DNA from: Icerya purchasi
Taxonomy: Eukaryota > Arthropoda > Insecta > Hemiptera > Monophlebidae
DNA length: 64,000 nucleotides
Reading direction: 5' to 3'
NCBI GenBank assembly: GCA_039619475.1
Contig: CM077116.1
Span: 35,475,183 to 35,539,182, forward strand
Part shown: positions 13,701 to 26,070 of the stretch, one piece after another
How positions within the stretch are numbered: position 1 is the stretch's first letter
Layout: every line of letters begins with the position of its first letter
Translations under genes and position numbers: made by a program
Notes under the pieces: model-generated
The model's database searches: none
What the model saw: the letters and a program-made list of their open reading frames with translations, nothing else
What the model was told of the DNA's origin: nothing

Positions 13701-16700
13701 CTTCATTTCTTGAAACTGTCCAAGTCCGATCAGTTTGACGGAATTACAGTTGAAGAAGATTTTTTCGCGGACATTATCTCGTGTTTTCGCGAAATATTGA
13801 AAAACGTTTTTTTTCTTTCTGCGACACTTTTTTATCGTGCATGTTTGAAAAGATGCAAATTGATAGGCGCAACTCCTTACAAATCGTTAATGTACTCGTA
13901 TTTCACTTAATCTGTCATTTATGTAAGTACTTTTATTTATCAAATATTTATTAACTTTAACTCCCGTTATATTAAGCCAGGTAATTTACGAATTTTTATT
14001 CCGATTTCAGGTTTCGGCGAGCAGGATATTCTTCATAATTTCCCGCCACTGCATGCTCCGTCTGTAGGTACGTGCCATTTTTTACTATATACATATTTTC
14101 GGCCGTGCGATTAAACACAATATCTATTTAAAATTTGGATTTCTATAACGCCGCTACGATTACCTTAAATTGCATTATTTGCTTTAAATCTACTTGGAAA
14201 AAATTAAGAGAAATATTATTTTTAAATTTAAAACGAGAAGTAATAATAATAGTTAAATAAGTAAAGAAAACATTAAAATAAGGACTCGCTAACATGTGAT
14301 TAAATGAACTATAAAAATAGTAACACCTAATGACGGTCATTTTTTCTTTTTAATTTCGGCTTACTTAGTACGAGAATAGAAGGAAAAAAAAAAAAAACTA
14401 TATGATTTGCATTTCACTTTTTTTTTTAAAGAATCAGAAAATCTGCACTTGGTTCGAGTTTTGCCGTTAATTAGACACGAAAAAATACAAAATACACTAA
14501 AAAGCCGAGAAAGCGTTCAAATGTGTAACCGTACAGCAGACAGAAGGACATTCAAAAAGGATACAGTATTCGTCAAATATCGGTGTCTACTAACATGTAA
14601 AGTGCAGTGGTGCTAGGACGAGATATGTATTTTTCAAAAAAATTTTACATTACCATTAAAACAATGTATGTGATCAATTAGAAATAGGAGAATAGTACAC
14701 ACGTGTCCAACTGGAGAAAGAAAAAAAAAGGCATTAAGATTTTTCTTAAAACTATGTGTATCTCTGATTATATTAATTTTAATTGTAAATTTTAAAAATG
14801 GGTTAAAATAAAAATAAATAAAAGATTAAAACGAGAAAGGAATGATGATGGGATACTATGAAATTCTGATGAAGCGGAACGATCAACAAATGAGATTAAG
14901 CCAATTGTTCAGTGGTTAATTCGACAGACTATCCTGCTTTTTTTCTTCGTCGTAAAGTTAAGCAAAGTTTTATAATTCCCATCTCAATAAATTTATTCTA
15001 TTAGTAATTTAGGGTGTCTAGCTTAACAAGACCAAGTAATTCCTGATAGCTTAAGTGATGTACCTTTTTCATGTATAATATCTGTATTAGCGGTGTCTCA
15101 TTTATTTTGCAGTTCGGGGAAATTGGAACTAAGGCTTGCGCAACGCTGTACGCATAGATGCGTGAGCATGGTGAGACGGATCTGCTCGACATAACACAAG
15201 TTGCTTTTTAAACGAGTGACCTAGTTAGTGACGTGCGAAAATGTTTGGAACGTACTGAAAAATGCGGGATCATTATTAAACATTATTTTCGTTCTCACTT
15301 GAACGCTATCAACGTCACCAAAATAAGTTCCCAGCTTCTTCTCCAGCGTGCTCAATAAAACAAAAAGAGCGATAATTTTCGAATCGAAAATAAAAGTGTG
15401 CTGAAAAACTGTGCTTACGCCGATAGATCCAATGACATTTCTGAAGAAAAAAAAAGAAAAAATCGAGATACCAAACCTAACGCATCCGTTTGAAATTAGC
15501 CTTATAAACTAGAGTTCATTGTTTCATCGCTCACCGGACTAAAAGCTTATGAACTACTTACATTTCGAACGATGCAACAAGTACTTTCAATTTTTGATAG
15601 CGTGCTAAACACGTAATTCCAATGATGGAAATAGTACGTACTTTAACGTTACTTATACGGCATGTTTTGCTTAGGGAGTGAGAATTTTCGAACGTTAATA
15701 AATTGCCAAGAAATATTGAGGACGACCATTCATCAGTCTACGTACACATTAAGAGAAAAAAAATTCACAAATCGAATTTTGTTCGTGGTTTAGTAAACAA
15801 AAATTATGTTCAATTGTGGTTACAATACCTTGTAATAACGCCACTTTATAAATTTCATAATATCGCAATTGATTCCTTTTTTGCAACGATAATACATTTA
15901 AACAAAACAGCTCGAAATTGAAGAAATTTTTCAAAATAATAATATCGCTGAACTTTCAGAAGACATTCTTCTAGAAGATAGTATTGCCGCTCAACAACAG
16001 ACTCTTCCATGGAACGATGAAAAATATTTGCGGATAGGTCCAAGAGAAAATAATCATCTTTTTAATTTAACTTTTTGACGAACACGTCAAAGAGTTGCCT
16101 TTTCCAACTATTTTCTTGAGTCAGTTTTGAAAGTCTTCAGAAGGGCTTATACCGTTACTCCATTCCAAATAGCTACTAGCGAACTTTGGAGAAAGGATCG
16201 ATGCGATGTAACTCCAAACCATTTGCCTTAGCCATAAAAATTCTTCGAATTAGCGTTAGCGATTCGTTAACCGGTAGCATTTAAACATGGTGGAAAAAGT
16301 AATTACATTACTCGAAAATAGATCGAGTCGGCAGAATGTATACACGATTGCTTAGAAACTAATCTGGCTTTTCTTAAAACTATTCCCAATTCCGTGTGGT
16401 AATATTACGTAAAAGAGATCTGTTCTCAATTATAAGGCAAAAGGGTAAGCCCCCGACGCTTTTTTTGACTCTTAATGCTAATGAGATTGGTTGACGTGAC
16501 TTACTGAAAATTCAGATTTGATGCACTACATTGATGTAAACACTCTCATTAATGAAAATGCAGTAACACGCGCAATTTATTTGTATAAACTTGTGCCTGT
16601 AATGCTAAATATACTAAAATCAAAAAAAAAAAAAAAAAATAGTCAAAAACGGAAAATTTGCCAGAAGGATTATTTTTTTTTTTTTTTGATTTTAGTATAT

Positions 16701-19700
16701 TTAGCATTACAGACACAAGATTTTTTAAGGATTGGATTTCAGCATTGAGGAAGTCCTCGTGCACACACGTATATTGCTTTATCTTGATAACGCTCCTCGA
16801 AATCATCCGCTTAATACTGACTATGATAAAGCAATTGAATTAATTGACGCTTTAATTCCCGTCTCAGCAAATGAAGCTTCAAATAATATCAAACTCCGAA
16901 TGCACAAATTTACATGTTATAAAAAAATTATACCAAAAACAAAGGAACAGTGCCGATTTTCGAGGCTCCATTTATACCATAACGTAAGACTGTCATACTG
17001 ATACCAATGAAAAAAAGCAGCTGCTAGTCTCATATGTGTATTTTCGCATCTTACAAGGGTCGCATAAAATTTTTTTCACTGATCTTTTTGTCGGCATAAG
17101 CATGTTTTACAGATACGCTTTTATTTTCAGTTCCATGGAAAAATTCGTATCGACAAATTATTAAAGATTCTCTTTATAGCCGATTTTATTAGAGGCTGAA
17201 GAATCTGAGAACTTGGTTTCTATAACGATAGTGTGCGATCGAGAATAATAATGAAGGCGCGTTTTTCCCAACACCATTCCAATACTGCAACATATACGCT
17301 TGTTCGCGTGACTGTCCCGCTCGCTTAAAAAATAGTTTGCTGCAGTATCATGCATTTTCATATTACAACGTGTCATATAAAGGGAACGATTGAAAGAAAC
17401 TAAAACGGTAATTTTATATAACCATTCAAAGAGTGCCCAGAAATCACAGGAAAGCAATTCCGAATCTTATGTTACCAATCCTATCCAAATTATCGGCCTT
17501 TAAAAAGTCGTGTTTTAAGGAATAAATTTTCCCGTATTTTATTTTGATTTTCTCAAAAGTGACAAAATAAAATACAGATGACGAAATTGAAGCGTTGCAA
17601 TGTTTTAATAATAATAATAATAATAAGTCTAATAAACCAAAGAAATATTTAATATTAATAAAAATTTAAAAGTGCAATGAAAAATTGACAAAGCAAAACA
17701 AAAACGCATATATAAATCGTAATTGTAATCTGCAGAGTATTAAAATAATAATAATTTAACATTTATAAATAATTAATAATTATAGCAGTAGCAATTAAAA
17801 AGCGAATTTGAATCCGCAGTACTATAAGCATAATTGACAATATGTGTTTCGCTTAAAAAAACATTTGATTTTTAAAAGTTAATATTATTCGTGTAAGGTA
17901 TAAATTAGTGCGTAATAAATTTAAATGTTCTTCTTAAATTCTATTATTTAAGAAAAGATGAAAAAAAAAAAAAAAGAAGGTTTCTTGTTATCCAAATTAC
18001 GTTACAACGCGTAACAACGAATGTGTTATACGTAAATTTAAAATCCTCAGTCCGAAATGTCACTATACTTTGAAGTTTCTTGAGAATTTTTTTTTTTAGG
18101 CTCACCAACCAGGGGGACCTTCACTCACTAAACGATAATTAAGAAAGAAAACGTTGCGTGAACAACGCGTGAAGAAGGAAAGGATGGGATATAGGAAACG
18201 CAGTAAGTAGTAGAAAGATCAAGTCTCAACAAACTGCAATGCAGAACGTTCAGCAGAAAAGGATAAGGCATAAAGAACACATGATCAGCGTCTCAAAAAC
18301 AAATGCTTCGTTTGATTGGAGCGGATAACATGCGGAAGGAGCCATCGAAAACCGAAAACGGGTTGAAGTTAATAGAATGTAGCTTAAGAATAGAGACGAT
18401 TAACGGAAACAAAAATAAAAAAACGAGGGAAACAAAAGAAACCACGGATTAACGGGATAGTGATTAAAAGAGAAAGTACAACTAACCAGCCAACATCTGA
18501 GATGAAAACTTTTACACACGGATAGGGATTAGAAGATGGAATACTAAGGACTGTTTGGACGGGTTTCTAAAAATGTACCATTAAGACATATCAAACTTTT
18601 TTACACGTATAAAGTAAAAAAAAAACATAAATTTATTTCATTCTTTTTAATCTGTACGTTAATAATAAATAAAATATTTAAAATTAAAAACTATAATTTT
18701 ACTTTAGCCGTATTGCTACATTAAAAGTACATTTTCTAATCCCCGGGACGTATTTAGACCCTTTGGGGAGCCCCCTGGCGGTGCTGCTGATGTATAACTT
18801 AGTACCTAAAAAGATAAGTAAACAACTAAAATGAGAACTACATTAAATTGCGATAAATGTATTTTTTTAAGTTGCTTTCTGCTTTTCTCTGTGAAATTAG
18901 ACGTTTATTAAATCTTCGGTGTAACTCATAGTATATAAAATTACGAAAAAAAAACAAAAAAAAAAACATCAGATTTTGTTTTTGTTTTTATTTTTTGAGT
19001 CATTAGGTAGTAAAAAATTAGCAAAAATTACGTTACAACAGAATTAACAAATTATCAGACTTCAATTTTAAAACCCCCGCACTATATCATTACATATGTA
19101 AGATCAAATTTATCCAATTTTATTTCGGAACATTTAGAATAAACAAAATTTTAAACGCTTTGCCGATTTACGCTGACAAATAATTAACACGTACTATTTT
19201 CTGAAAATGAAGAAATTATTTTAAAATCTATATACGTACACGTAGTATTAAAGCCCCAGACTCGGTACAATTTCGGTCAGTGTTAGAAAAAGTAGGTATT
19301 TCATCTTTTATAATAAAACTAATTCTGTTGCGATCGTTTCTAGGTGACATAAAAATACATACGTTGGAACCGATCGACGAGAACACGGTAAAATTGGTAT
19401 TTTCAGTTCCTCCATATATAGTCGGATTGCACGGAAGAGTCGAATTACGTTACACATCCGATATATCGTACGTATCTAATAATTAAATAAAATTTAAATA
19501 AAATTACTTTTAAAAATTATTCCTATTTAAATTTTGAAGAAGCGTATCGTATCTTTCAACTGAGCCTTCGTGAATCGCGCATAATCGCTAACATCATTTT
19601 TATTCAAAAAACAAAAGATTCTAATTTTAAGGCCCGTTTACCGGTGCAGCAAGTTTTCACTGGGCGAGGGAACTACTGTTTTTTAAATTTAATTATTGAA

Positions 19701-22700
19701 TTATTTTTTATAATCGTTGAATATATAATGTTTACTTAATTTGACTATAATCGATGTTGTAAGTTTTTTTATAGTCTAAAATTTCATTTCGTTATTTTTT
19801 TTTTCACTATTCGGGCACAAAGTACTAAAAGTAATATATTTTTAGTTACATAAATAATCATAATTTCGAACAACTTCCGTTAATTTTATTTGTTTTTAAA
19901 CAAATAAGTTGCCTAGAGCGCTTGGCTTCCGTTGCGGAGGCTCGATCCCGGGCGACGACAGAAATCACGAGAAATTAAAATTAAATAACCGCTAACAGAA
20001 TCATATGCTAGGCAATGGCTAACAATAAATATACCACACCGCAAGGCCGTGTCCACGGGGTGGGTTTTGGGGGTTAACCCCCCCCCCATAAGAACTAAAA
20101 TAGCTTAGGTACTTCATTAATATTTTATGCAAAATTTTTTGTTACAAGTATAATCAATAATGTTTATACAGTAATTCGTTTATTTAAATTATTAATATAT
20201 AAATCAAGATGATGGAAATTATTAATAGCATGAATATTAGTGAAAAATGTATTTTTATTTATAAAATAAATATGCAAAGAAAATTTTCACCCCCCCCCCC
20301 CTCCCTCCAAAATTCTGGACACGGGCCTGCCACACCGTATGCGCGTTCATTAATATATAGGAGGCAGACATAAATAGGACCGCATTGATAACAAGTGATT
20401 ATTAGTTCCGAGTGTAGCCTTGCTTGTCCACACTATCATCTTCATTAGCGTCGCGTATTAACCATGTAAATTTAGCAGCAGATATAAAATGCATCTCCCG
20501 ATTTGCCTGCCCAGCACGGAAGATGAGGCCAACTTATCCCGACAGGGATTGCCTACACCCAGCTGTGGATTGATATGGGCATATCATGATCGTTAAATTA
20601 AAGCTAAAATGATAATGCGAGTTGGAGTAAATAAAGAAACATGAGTAACACAAAACACGGCTAAATTCTTTAAAAATTTTCAATAAAAAAATAAATAAAA
20701 AAAAAAACATAATAAAACATGATTTTTAAAAAAGCTCGCTCGTCTAGCGATTTTAAGTGACTTATTTAATTTGTCTCACGCTTTAAAAAACAATTTGGTG
20801 CAGTCAGACTTATTTTTTTGGGCTTTCTTTAGAGCATTTTTAAACTGCTCAAAATTGACATTTCTCAAGTGTGATCAAAGTTAAATGATCCCACAGTCTT
20901 AAGAAAACTAAATAATATAAAACAGTGCGATACTGCCACGTACTATTCTTACTCTTTTCTTTTTTATGACCAGTGGAAGGAGAATGTAGTAAAAATATCA
21001 AAAAGTTAGCTTTTTAAAAGCGAGCTTGAAAATATATATTCGAATTATTTGCCATTGAAATTTAAACTATATTAATGTTTTTTTTCCGCCGTAGAAATAA
21101 TAGATGCGTGTTTTGTTTTTTTTCTTATATGAAAAAGTAAAATTTATAAATTGTAAGTAAGATTTTATTTATAAAAGAAAAAAAAAGGATACATTAACAC
21201 AATATGTATTATAAAAATGAACATCAAGACCTCTGATTGTGGTAAAAACGGAGCGATTAATTTATTATTATCTATTCAAATATTTTTAATTTCCGCATAA
21301 ATCCTACATGCTAGACTTTTTTTGACAAATTCGTATTCTTCATATCTCACAAGATACTCCGCCGTTTTCTTAATTAACCCATTTTGCTATTTTAACGTAT
21401 TTTTTTTTTTTTATCAGTTACGTGTTCTGTTAATATATATTTACATCATTTAACTTTAATATTATGGAAAGAAATGTTGTTTTACAGTTCAATTATATTA
21501 AGTAATCTATTGAATATTTTAATTGTTATTTTAAGTTTCTTTTTTTTTTTTTTGTCCTGTTTTGTAAATAAAATTAACATAGCCAAATTTCGGGTTGTTC
21601 AACTTATATTAATTCGATGCCTAAATGTAGCACAATGAAAAAAATCAATGAAAAATCTACTAACCTGGTAATAAATTAAACTTTTCTTTTTTACGGAAAC
21701 AAAATTATTTATTTTTTTATCTTTTCGTATACTTCTAGTAATGATGAAACCTCTACATGGGAACAACAGATACTGGCGCCTCCAAACGATTTGATTGCTA
21801 CGGAAGAGCTGGAATTCGAACTAAGCGGGCTGCGCTCTAATACTACTTACAAAATTAAGATTGCCATGAATATGCATGACATTGCCAACGTTCCTTCAAG
21901 CGATATAGTTACAGTTAGCACGTTACCACGAGGTACCACACAGTGTTCATTATTTTTTCGTTTCGTTATATATTAGCTTTGCCTCTGCTCGGTTCACTCA
22001 CCAGCTCCCTGTACTGGTTATATAGCAGAGAAAAATCATAATCTATATGGTGTCATAATTACATAAGTACTCATTTAAAATAAAATATAAAAATTTTGCT
22101 CAGTATTCATGGTAAATAGCCAGAGCTGCCGCGGTGTAGTTGGTTAAGCATTTCGTTCGGGTAGAATATGTCACTATCGTACATTGTAACTTCCAAAAAT
22201 TCCACTTATACTAGATTATAATATTCATAGTTGACGCGCCCGAAATAAAAATAAAAAAATATTCATGGTAAACGAAAATACATTTCAAATATAATACTAG
22301 AAGTAAATTAAAACTGAGAATTTGAGAGTTTTATTCTTTGAAGGCAGTGCCTTGTCGCTGCAGCCATTGTGTCCTGTTGATAGCCATTTTCCGAAGTTCT
22401 TGATATTCACTTATATTCAAGTGGTCATATACGCTTTTCATTATAGATGTTCTTGGTCTTCCTCTCGGCTTTTTGCCTGTAACATTTCCCTCCATTATAA
22501 TTTTTATTAAGTTATTATTCCTTATCACATGTCCCAACAGTTTTATTTTCCGGCTTTCGATATGGTTTATTAAGCTTCTTCGTTCTTGTATTCCTTCTAG
22601 GATTTCATTGTTTGTTTTCATTTCTGTCCAAGACGTTTTCGTCATTCTGCGCTAGATCCAGAGTATCGAATGTTAAAAAAAAAAAAAAAATGTTAATAAA

Positions 22701-25700
22701 TAATCAAAATAAAAATCTGGTCAATTATTTCTGGCTATTAAGTAAATCGTGCTATCTATACTGATATTTTTTTATTCACTAAAAACAATAAACTTATTTT
22801 TTCATTAAAGAGGTAACATTTGTTTGTTTATTTATATGTAACGGGAAATCTATGATTGAACTGATTCTAAAAATTCTTTCACTAATAGAAAACTACACTA
22901 TCGCCGACTAACGTAGGTTGCATTTTATTTTGATAAAAATAAGTTTTCCGTTCGAAATTTGAATTTTTTTGTAAATCAAATCGTTGCTGGCTATTTTATC
23001 GGTGTATGCTGGCCAAGTATTTGGATGAAAATAATGTGCTACGAAAACATTTGTCAGCAGTAGATATAAAAAAAAACCAGCAACACGGTATAGAGTTAGC
23101 TTTTACATTTAAGCCACAATAACATTTTTTACGTTAAAAATTAACTGAAAATTATGAGATGATCTTAAAGTGTACTTATTAGGTACTATAAATAATTCTT
23201 TATTTAATTTTTTTTTTTAAATATTTGACTACATAATTTAGTAACTATGCAGTGTATTAGTAATGTCCTATCAAAAAATATATTAAAATTACAGAGAAAT
23301 TAATGAAGAATCCTGCAACAAAAATTTTAATAGCAGTTACGGAAAATATTATTTACATTGATATCTTAAATCCTTGTCAACTACCTTATTTTCGCCGTTG
23401 TGGAATGTACTTGAAGTTTATTATAATAATTATATTAGTAATATTATCGTAAGAAATGAAAATTTAATAAAAAATAAACTTTTAATGGAAATGTAGAGTT
23501 TTCATTGTATTAAATAAAAAGTGAAAGATTTAAGCAGACTGAAGCCGAACGGCTAACGTGGAAATGAATGAGTTGTTTACAGAATAAGCGAATGATATAA
23601 TGAAAATGGTAAAAAATTAATTAAAAAACAGATAATTACAGTGATGAAAGCTTTGGAACCTCAAGAAATAGCCTTAGTTGACGACTCTAATGAACATTTT
23701 AACAAAGGACGTACAAATTTAAAAAAGTGACGGAAAATAAAACAAAGATTTAAAAAAGGTTTGCTATAATATATATACAGTTTAAATTTTAGACAAAACA
23801 AAAAAATGTTTGTTAATTTCTAAATTCAAATTTAAACGGGTGTTAATATACGATCGAAACCGTCGGTAAGAATTAATTTAAAATCGTTATATGAAAAATT
23901 TCATTCCCTTTTACTGACTTAATCCTATAACATTCGTACCATTGAGATAACTTTTTTTTGGTTTCTCTTTTACGCTCTCATGAAAAGTAATACTAATTGT
24001 TTGCTATGTGCTCGGAATTTTGATTTTACTAGAAATCTGTTGAAGAATTTCTTAAATTAGATGCGAGGTAACTTAAATAATTTATTACTGTCTTTGAAGA
24101 AAGATGAACGAGTTATATTTCACATTAAAAATACTAAATTCTGTTATCATCCGTGTGTTTCACTTTTATTCAAAAAATCAAAAAGTCTATATTAGAGTAT
24201 GCAAAAGAAAGATTTAAAATACTGCTCGGTACTTTTTTCCCATGGCAGCACTGAATTCGATCGTAGGTGAAATAAATAAAATAAAAGATTTTCAGTATCA
24301 CGCTCGGAAGTTAAACACTAAATAAAACAAATTAGTTGACTAGCAGTACAACAACTGCAGAGTCATTATTGAATGATGCCGATAATTCATTTTTTAACCA
24401 CGAGAGGAGAAAATTCTTTCGTTCGGAAGTTCAAAAATAAGTGCTCAAAAAATTCAGGATGCAAACTTTTGCTGATGATGTGATGTCGACTGAATTTTGG
24501 CATTTCAGAAGAATGCAGCTCGAGGAATACTTTCTAGAAGAAAAGATAATAAATTCCACTGCACATTACGATCCTTTAAAGAAATTACGAAGAGTGGTTA
24601 AGAATAAACGCCGCCCAAGAAAAACTGTGCTAAAATATCGCTTTTTTGCATGATAATGTAGCATAATCTGGAAAGCTTAAAGCTTCCGCTCCCAGTGGCT
24701 TTTCGCACCCATCATGCTCTGCCAACTTTCTTGAGAGTAGAGGTGTCTTTCTCTTAACTCTCTGCTACAAAATGTGAGAGCAGAAATGTCTTTGATTCTT
24801 TTTTCATTGGCCACAGCATTAAAAGAAAAAACACTCTCAATAAAACTGTTAATTTTATCAGAAATAGTAATTGCGATCAAATCTGTATGGTTTTGGCCTT
24901 TTAATTGGTAAATTAATTAATCGAGTATTTTAATATATTTCATTTAATCATGTCGTTCTGTTGATCGCAAACATTTTAATTTTCTTTTCAATTTTAAGCA
25001 GTGTCTTCCTCGTCAACAACATTACCACCTACCATATCGATCGATCCTGAATTAAAAATAATCGACATTAATTCCACTTGGGCAAAGTTGGGATGGAGAA
25101 CGTTTACTCCGTTCGAATTACAATTTATCGATGGTATTCAGCTACGTTATAAGAAGGTTGATGATAAGGTATTTTTAATGTACTTTTTCTAAAATTTTCA
25201 TCTATTTACTTTTTTTTTCTTTTTCAGTAGTTTTTTATTTATTTTCTTGTCAATTTTAATAAGAAATTTAATGTTCCGCACTTTACTTATCGCCTAATCA
25301 GTTATTGTAAATTAAGTAAAACACGTACTTTAAACAGTTATATATAGTCTAAATATAGACTTTCAGAGCGGACCGTACTCTTTTCCACAGATTTGCCAAT
25401 AATTTATTTTTTATAGTTTTTTAACGGAAATATTATATGTTCGTTAATCTTTTCTTCCTCCTTTCCTTTCATTCCACGAAATTAGATATTTTCATTTATC
25501 TTAAGCTTGATTTTATACGATAAAAACTACTATATCGGCGACGTTAAAAGTAATAAGGCTAAGCATTAAAGAATCGAAAAGTAAAATTAATATGACAATA
25601 TTTTTCTCAATCCCAATGATAGTTATAAGGTTCAGCCAAAAATAATACCTAATCAACTGTTATGACAGGTACATTTCCTCAAATTAAAATGGCTTTGAAT

Positions 25701-26035
25701 TCCTTTTTTTTTCCTTTTTCATATGAGAAAACGAATGTATCCTGTCTTGATTTTAATATACCTAAACATCATACCATCATACTTCAGCATTTATTTTTAT
25801 GAATTTCGTTACAATACATTCGCGCATTGAATTGTACTACTTATTTGATTTTTTTTTTTCTATTAATAATTTCTGGCGCGTGTTAACCGAAAAAATTTAT
25901 TAAAATAAATTTTTGTTTTACGTGAAATAAGCCGCAACAAGCAGTTAGTTATAAACAAAAAATCCATTGTTAAAATAATTTTTTTTTTTTGCGTATAATA
26001 AATTTGGAAAAGATTTTAACAATATACATTAATAG

Positions 26036-26070
<35 letters not shown>

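Larger units (their letters stand above)
10334..14010 (+). other. sas intron with microsatellite and tandem duplication
   Basis: It contains a long (TA)n tract at 10670-10708 with other TA-rich runs at 10580-10616, and an 86-bp tandem duplication at 12536-12707. A minus-strand frame (13684-13268) with a signal-peptide-like start at 13507 is discussed under findings; I do not call it a gene. Confidence 0.65.
14068..19343 (+). other. sas intron with degenerate pogo-like remnant and fold-back
   Basis: The longest sas intron seen here. The middle (about 15940-16960) has decayed transposase-like coding sequence, interrupted by a fold-back at 16590-16719. An (ATA)n run lies near 17608-17626. At 18090-18560 there is a purine-rich, less AT-rich block with no recognisable frame. 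Confidence 0.6.
19468..21738 (+). other. sas intron with nested SINE-like and hAT MITE insertions
   Basis: The intron inside FN3 module 1. Its centre is a SINE-like retroposon (19905-20590) split by a hAT-type MITE (20042-20329). The rest is AT-rich with no recognisable gene. Confidence 0.7.
21933..25001 (+). other. sas intron with SINE-like piece and LINE fragment
   Basis: It holds a tRNA-like SINE fragment (22125-22255) and a LINE C-terminal fragment (22331-22650). From 22650 to 25001 it is mostly AT-rich with no recognisable gene. Confidence 0.65.

Noticed and set aside
24441..24660. A plus-strand frame followed by FLHDNVA-like residues, as in a mariner catalytic block
   Set aside because: Only a few residues fit and the sequence before them does not resemble a transposase.
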